From contig JASGCH010000035.1 in assembly GCA_030054245.1 (NCBI GenBank), positions 1 to 9,845 on the forward strand: a DNA stretch of 9,845 nt. The letters are read 5' to 3'. Below, in pieces: positions 9,201 to 9,845 of the stretch. The first letter of the stretch is position 1. Every line of letters begins with the position of its first letter. Under the pieces are notes generated by a model. It was not told the origin of the DNA, ran no database searches, and worked only from the letters and a program-made list of their open reading frames with translations. A program made the position numbers and the translations under genes. The DNA comes from Gammaproteobacteria bacterium (GTDB lineage: Bacteria > Pseudomonadota > Gammaproteobacteria > Burkholderiales > Burkholderiaceae_C).

Positions 9201-9845
9201 CTTGATCCAATCTTAAATTGAATTCAGTTAAGGCACTCACATTGCCAGCTAAATCAGTTTGACGAATGCCGTAAATGTGTTGGCCATTTAAAGCGGTCAA
9301 GGTGCTACCAATACCCTTAATAGTAAGACTGTTATCTATTGAATAACTCCAGCTCGCCGAGCCTTCAAGATTACTTATGCTAACGACCGGTTGGTTGGTT
9401 ATATTATCTTGTTGACTCGTTCCACTATCAACAAAAATTGGAATGGGTTTGGGGGGAGCAACGACATCAAATGGATAGGAAAAACTGCTAGATAGACTGG
9501 TATTGCCTGCGTTATCTCGAGCATTGATTTGAATCGTCGCGACACCATTAGACGCTAATAAAAGCCATTCGCTATTCGTTAAAGTTATCTGGGTAGTCGC
9601 CGAGTTTATAGTGTAACTCTTTGATAAAACAACCTTAGATAAATTTTCATGCAAAAAATTTACCGTCAATTGGGAGTATTCTTCAGCAACCACAGTCATC
9701 AAAGGTATATTGCCACCAGCAACAGCCTTTAATAAAGGCGTATCATAGAATGTAGCTTGCGGGGCACTAGGCGACATAGTGTCCAAAATTAATTTTAAGT
9801 GGGTCAGATATTCGGGTACCCACTTTATAGCCAATGCGGGAGCAG
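1..9845 (-). CDS. Giant tandem Ig-like repeat surface protein (adhesin-like), internal fragment open at both ends
   Basis: A single minus-strand frame is open across the entire window: 3,281 full codons plus two bases of one more codon at the right edge. No start, ribosome binding site or stop is visible. The translation is a chain of 36 recognisable beta-sandwich modules averaging about 90 residues, and the last is incomplete. Recurrent marks are DTG, WxYxxD, GSG, HTYxVRQ and DxAGNxS, with proline-rich linkers such as PxAP. I noticed no transmembrane segment, coiled coil or signal peptide. The composition is rich in Ser, Thr, Asn, Gln, Gly and Asp, and I found only one cysteine. These traits are typical of very long bacterial extracellular adhesins or biofilm proteins, where Big-type modules form a stalk. 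Type I secretion is common in that class but cannot be shown here. The coding call is very secure; the adhesin role is inferred from architecture, and another surface role such as an S-layer-like or matrix protein is possible. Confidence 0.95.
244..564 (-). repeat. M35: last type A Ig-like module, with loop insertion, 107 aa
   Basis: Marks are NDDGVSSTDSYTSNPTVII, ENATWQVRVVD, then an insertion of about 20 residues (HLSENSIRDDLGTYLSSDW) between the two hairpin strands. It continues GSILTALAGSHRYQFRQ and VVENEISPI, with no AGN. It ends in NAASAS without the YDxxxP linker and leads into the cadherin-like domain. Confidence 0.8.
565..801 (-). repeat. M34: type A Ig-like module, shortest, 79 aa
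   Basis: The N-terminal part is reduced to FLSNAGLTSQRLHWVEN, with no DTG or TxNPT. It then follows consensus: FSNWYYRMDDATEWSVG, YVTLSEGTHTYWLYQ, EDLAGNVS. It ends in TTALPP. Confidence 0.84.
802..1068 (-). repeat. M33: divergent type A Ig-like module, 89 aa
   Basis: It has ITDSGMSNRDFVTHNSTV, then NRVQIKANNTTWTLPAGSS, LLQEGTHLYEV and SYQGKFGETSS. The hairpin is VQIKA instead of WxYxxD, and the AGN loop is lost. The start and the THLY strand still place it in type A. Confidence 0.76.
1069..1308 (-). repeat. M32: type A Ig-like module, short N-terminal part, 80 aa
   Basis: The start is reduced to SLSAGASHPVAQV, with no DTG loop. The rest is close to consensus: GLESGAVWHYKIDSSTWQ, GSGSLFNALEGSHTYQVIQ, TDSAGNSS. 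It ends in YEATNVPLP. Confidence 0.86.
1309..1587 (-). repeat. M31: atypical type A Ig-like module, 93 aa
   Basis: The start is standard: LMSDTGKSSTDRWTNIQPTI and VAGLDAGDTYSIL. After it the pattern changes to KWNGTEFETFMAASAIGQF, STPGDHLLKLE and TKTSQGVTRN, so WxYxxD, HTYxVRQ and AGN are all absent. It closes normally with VHYDQEAPVAP. It could be a type A unit with a replaced second sheet. Confidence 0.7.
1588..1857 (-). repeat. M30: type A Ig-like module, 90 aa
   Basis: Marks are LRADGAEGLTNQAFLWV, EAVWYYRVDDSGDWQLG, VGQSGTHSYQIVQ and VDQAKNTS. DTG is ADG and AGN is AKN. The closing linker TTSVAG lacks prolines. Confidence 0.84.
1858..2121 (-). repeat. M29: type A Ig-like module with a lone cysteine, 88 aa
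   Basis: The hairpin reads AQAFCVINDQTPVPITG: the aromatic WxY is replaced by FCV and the second tryptophan is lost. It continues FTLTSGLHQYSFFQ and VDVAGNKS. The cysteine codon is at 2005-2007 and is the only cysteine I found in the translation. It ends in FDEVLPSAP. Confidence 0.8.
2122..2391 (-). repeat. M28: type A Ig-like module lacking AGN, 90 aa
   Basis: It begins NLSFQVSAHTQQGDN, with no DTG. It continues GLESDQTWEYRIDANSW, GTGSTLQAQSGFHLYQVK, then SNGQSSAIM where DxAGNxS is expected, with a few residues missing. It ends in YRYDTFVP. Confidence 0.82.
2392..2655 (-). repeat. M27: type A Ig-like module, 88 aa
   Basis: The start is GKNDSLGGNYITTET, an unusual version of the DTG region. 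The core is near consensus: GLDEGATWQYKIDGGNWQ, GTGTSLMLLANSHTYQLRQ, IDNAGNTS. It ends IIQSNSLPIAP. Confidence 0.85.
2656..2940 (-). repeat. M26: type A Ig-like module with enlarged hairpin loop, 95 aa
   Basis: Marks are FFDTGSSTLDGISYARKL, NTGWQYQVDDLGWQ, then an extended loop PALLTQSSEAREIPTL where GSGxxFxA normally lies. It continues GSHNYRVRQ and INSFGQFS, with AGN degraded to FGQ. It ends in IDREAPTVP. Confidence 0.8.
2941..3186 (-). repeat. M25: type A Ig-like module with compressed N-terminal part, 82 aa
   Basis: The segment between linker and hairpin is short (RSSVYGIEVLGALED) and has neither DTG nor a TxNPT strand. The rest is regular: VVFQVDGVSQWQ, IPLSSGTHSYVVKQ, IDLAGNES. One edge strand may be missing or replaced. 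Confidence 0.78.
3187..3453 (-). repeat. M24: type A Ig-like module, 89 aa
   Basis: It has LTDDTGPSSMDWVTSN, then SKLSYSIDNNVALVPINGSS (no tryptophan in the hairpin), LVLSEGKHTYRIQ and LDRYGNVS. AGN is YGN, as in M5. It ends in TKDTQKPEVP. Confidence 0.82.
3454..3717 (-). repeat. M23: type A Ig-like module, 88 aa
   Basis: Marks are VNDLGVSGSDSMTRDPTITV, DGDRFSYTIDGLSRW, GSGSTFLALNGAHNYSVK and ITDLAGNIS. The hairpin tryptophan is a phenylalanine and DTG is DLG. The AGN loop is intact. Confidence 0.86.
3718..3987 (-). repeat. M22: type A Ig-like module lacking AGN, 90 aa
   Basis: Marks are LKTDTGQSKVDGVTYNPTIL, FGVDWEYQIDGIGDNW, AGSGNSFLASAGKHTYVARQ, then NSRISGVGPVD in place of DxAGNxS. It ends in LDNTPPLVP. 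It starts the second long run of type A modules. Confidence 0.86.
3988..4269 (-). repeat. M21: type B Ig-like module, 94 aa
   Basis: It contains FLLNNAELKHLAGGSVRVSA followed by SLDRSGNSS, matching the type B pattern (AEL..LAGGxVxVxA, D-x-SGN-x-S). It begins at PPQVHLAGQLGEV and ends with IPTDFDKN. It pairs with M20. Confidence 0.75.
4270..4614 (-). repeat. M20: divergent type B module, about 115 aa
   Basis: This is the longest and least typical unit. It contains LGVVEVSGRNLGDRVQV, then PIQIALESKDYELLGSG and SISVRAKLTNPSF. The second part resembles the S-x-x-E-L-x-x-L ... G-x-(V/I)-x-V motif of M3. No AGN is present. It may be an Ig-like fold with an insertion or another beta domain; the assignment is tentative. 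Confidence 0.55.
4615..4881 (-). repeat. M19: type A Ig-like module, divergent start, 89 aa
   Basis: The start is YDPPSKDLQATIWV, with no DTG. It continues NLEQGATWEYNLNDTGWQ, MGIGNSFLVNLSTSMGTMQ and VRQTDIAGNVS, so HTY is replaced by GTM while the AGN loop is intact. It precedes the type B pair. Confidence 0.8.
4882..5136 (-). repeat. M18: type A Ig-like module lacking AGN, 85 aa
   Basis: Marks are LEISDTGSAVDLISNNSTI, GLESGANWQYRIDQTSDW, GTGSTFSALAGKHSYQVR, then ASDTVHGQQLEGIG in place of DxAGNxS. It ends in FDNTPPSSP. The front half is strongly conserved. Confidence 0.86.
5137..5382 (-). repeat. M17: type A Ig-like module, shortened, fused to M18 without linker, 82 aa
   Basis: It has LLSDLGSDTQDGITNIPTIV, NVNWYYQVDGSSDW, LGSGTTLNASVGSHTYRVYQ and ENEAGVIGS. 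After the last strand (SSILQVSL) the next module begins at once with LGLEISDTG. The YDxxxPxxP linker found between nearly all other modules is missing. Confidence 0.83.
5383..5661 (-). repeat. M16: type A Ig-like module, 93 aa
   Basis: Marks are LLSDLGISSIDRRTANPTIL, NLESGGLWEYFSSDQNSW, GNGSEFTVSGGTHTYQVRQ and YDKAGNVS. DTG is DLG. The late half is an almost perfect consensus. Confidence 0.87.
5662..5937 (-). repeat. M15: type A Ig-like module with enlarged hairpin, 92 aa
   Basis: The start is TEDSGSDSSDWVTKN. The hairpin is FRYRWLDGIHNQLSDWIEV, which is longer than usual. Then come TGSTFNAQIGTNVYHVRQ and YDQADNLS (AGN to ADN). It ends in YDNVAPSVP. Confidence 0.82.
5938..6201 (-). repeat. 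M14: type A Ig-like module lacking AGN, 88 aa
   Basis: Marks are FEDSGTVGDFNTNVST, GLENGSAWSYKIDGLNW, GLGTTVIAQDGKHTYEVNQ, then VLQGVTAIS in place of DxAGNxS. It ends in LDASIPLPP. Confidence 0.83.
6202..6477 (-). repeat. M13: type A Ig-like module, 92 aa
   Basis: It has LVDSGINPSDGITGNPTLV, MGLENQASWYYIVDQNMGEP, GIGSVFLADPGTHTYSIYQ and VDIAGNTS, ending VAYDPFQ. The hairpin turn carries a few extra residues and no second tryptophan. The linker lacks the usual closing proline pair. Confidence 0.85.
6478..6738 (-). repeat. M12: type A Ig-like module lacking DTG and AGN, 87 aa
   Basis: The core is standard: SVTHNPILTLKGL, STWQYQVDGGTW, GTGVTLDLLDGTHTYRAFQ. The start is YTPQPEIP with no DTG, and VSSEGVTG replaces the DxAGNxS loop. 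It ends in LDIDFPIAP. Confidence 0.82.
6739..6996 (-). repeat. M11: type A Ig-like module, close to consensus, 86 aa
   Basis: Marks in order are LDTGILETDGVTGNPALTV, SGASWYYKVD, LLGSGTQIQAANGVHTYQVI and QVDGAGNTS, ending in INYDVALP. All motifs, including DTG and DGAGN, are intact, so it makes a good reference for the family. Confidence 0.88.
6997..7275 (-). repeat. M10: type A Ig-like module, 93 aa
   Basis: Near-consensus start LLSDTGVIGDSVTHNST, then GLGPNNSWAYRVDGSQGTW, GSGTTFQASAGIHSYEVAQ and TDLANNVS (AGN to ANN). The hairpin turn is slightly extended. Confidence 0.85.
7276..7539 (-). repeat. M9: type A Ig-like module without DTG, 88 aa
   Basis: The hairpin is SFWEYKINNEDRWRAGGEG, followed by NLTLGANTYQTRQMNVAGRY. 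The start reads SPMGNVVSG instead of a DTG loop, and AGN has become AGR. It is a recognisable but drifting copy. Confidence 0.78.
7540..7797 (-). repeat. M8: type A Ig-like module, 86 aa
   Basis: Marks are YSDTGRSSTDNLTINP, LKWSYKVDDGSW, LGTGSSLTASSGEHTYQIQ and NSLAGALS. The front half is near consensus, while the AGN motif is degraded to AGA. It ends in FNFDANAVVPP. Confidence 0.85.
7798..8058 (-). repeat. M7: type A Ig-like module lacking the AGN motif, 87 aa
   Basis: It has HITNNPTLLV, AYWEYRIDDNPEW and GTGSILSAQSGVHTYQVRN, all well conserved. DTG is DKG, and DxAGNxS is replaced by FDPITTKVS. A calcium-type junction is therefore doubtful here. Confidence 0.82.
8059..8313 (-). repeat. M6: type A Ig-like module, 85 aa
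   Basis: Visible marks are HGATVQVRIDNASQWN (the hairpin tryptophan is replaced by a valine), DGSIFFARGGSHTYAFRQ and IDLAQNIS, where AGN has become AQN. The DTG position reads EDGSG. The module closes with VNYDNTNAP. Confidence 0.8.
8314..8574 (-). repeat. M5: type A Ig-like module with altered start and enlarged hairpin, 87 aa
   Basis: The usual DTG region is replaced by FVTPNGTTNQSS. The hairpin WANWQYRVRTPTGDWEGWQL is longer than normal. The late strand is FVYQARQFDNYGNISS, so the AGN is YGN and the HTY is FVY. The module starts a run of 15 type A units. Confidence 0.75.
8575..8895 (-). repeat. M4: type B Ig-like module, divergent, 107 aa
   Basis: The module shows QLSSNEIFNLTKGLKGFVEV, matching the type B S-x-E-L-x-x-L pattern loosely. 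At the usual DxAGNxS position it has AGDQVQNLS, so the AGN is not conserved. An earlier strand reads QVTLFWRFNQ. It forms a type B pair with M3. Confidence 0.65.
8896..9195 (-). repeat. M3: type B Ig-like module, 100 aa
   Basis: It contains ITLSSSELATLVDGNLVVQA followed by FDFAGNSS and closes with LELDSTLPSAP. This is the clearest type B unit: the SxxELxxLxDGxLxVxA motif resembles the bacterial Ig-like modules seen in many long proteobacterial adhesins. The aromatic hairpin of type A is absent. Confidence 0.8.
9196..9456 (-). repeat. M2: type A Ig-like module, 87 aa
   Basis: Order of marks: VDSGTSQQDNITNQP, then NLEGSASWSYSID, then GIGSTLTALNGQHIYGIRQ, then TDLAGNVS. All type A elements are present, with DSG in place of DTG. 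This single type A unit sits between type B modules M1 and M3. Confidence 0.85.
9457..9771 (-). repeat. M1: type B Ig-like module, about 105 aa
   Basis: The module opens at the PSAP linker and ends with DNAGNTS followed by SYPFDVVAPP. It lacks the WxYxxD hairpin of type A. Instead it has ITLTNSEWLLLASNGVATI, which fits the L-x-x-S-E-x-x-x-L ... G-x-x-x-I pattern of the other bacterial Ig-like variant found in large adhesins. It is longer than the type A average. Confidence 0.75.
9772..9845 (-). other. C-terminal end of the module preceding M1 (partial)
   Basis: These roughly 24 residues end in LKLILDTMSPSAP, which matches the final strand and proline linker that close each module. They are therefore the tail of an upstream module cut by the right edge. 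The remaining residues (around AIKWVPEYLTH) do not show the DxAGNxS mark, so the type of this module cannot be told. Confidence 0.5.

Noticed and set aside
244..9771. CRISPR-like or satellite DNA periodicity of about 270 bases
   Set aside because: The period equals one protein module and the DNA of the units is diverged; there is no constant repeat with variable spacers.
1..9845. Possible non-coding or decayed region, because few long start-to-stop frames exist
   Set aside because: The true frame has no start or stop inside the window but is open throughout and consistent at both ends, so the region is fully coding.

Overview
The whole window lies inside one giant protein-coding gene on the minus strand. 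The minus-strand frame whose codons begin at coordinates divisible by 3 (9843, 9840 ... 3) reads from end to end with no stop, giving 3,281 complete codons. Neither the start nor the stop codon is present, so the gene runs off both edges and the full protein exceeds 3,281 residues by an unknown amount. There are no RNA genes, mobile elements, CRISPR arrays, promoters or terminators that I can support, and no intergenic stretch.

The protein is a string of Ig-like beta-sandwich modules of about 80-115 residues, numbered M1 to M36 here from the N-terminal side (right edge) to the C-terminal side (left edge). Thirty (M2, M5-M19, M22-M35) are type A. Their approximate consensus is a DTG start, a TxNPT strand, a GLExGAxWxYxxD hairpin, GSGxxFxA, GxHTYxVRQ, DxAGNxS, and a closing YDxxxP linker. 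This matches the tandem bacterial Ig-like (Big) modules of very large surface adhesins. Five (M1, M3, M4, M20, M21) are type B: longer, without the WxYxxD hairpin, and mostly with an S-x-x-E-L-x-x-L ... G-x-(V/L)-x-V-x-A motif before D-x-(A/S)-G-N-x-S. M36, cut by the left edge, is cadherin-like, so the architecture changes toward the C-terminus.

The most likely role is an extracellular stalk holding an adhesive tip away from the cell, as in giant adhesins often secreted by type I systems. That is family-based inference: signal sequence, secretion signal, anchor and binding domains all lie outside the window. Many type A modules keep acidic residues at DTG and DxAGN that could bind calcium at module junctions, as reported for the Big domains of Salmonella SiiE. 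Several modules have lost them.

The organism is uncertain. GC content looks to be in the low-to-mid 40s percent from sampled lines, and the reading needs no alternative code. A Gram-negative aquatic bacterium with giant Ig-repeat genes (for example a freshwater Burkholderiales such as Polynucleobacter) would fit, but this is a guess. I see no undescribed multi-gene system. What merits attention is the size of the gene, the strong divergence of its repeats, and the irregular modules.
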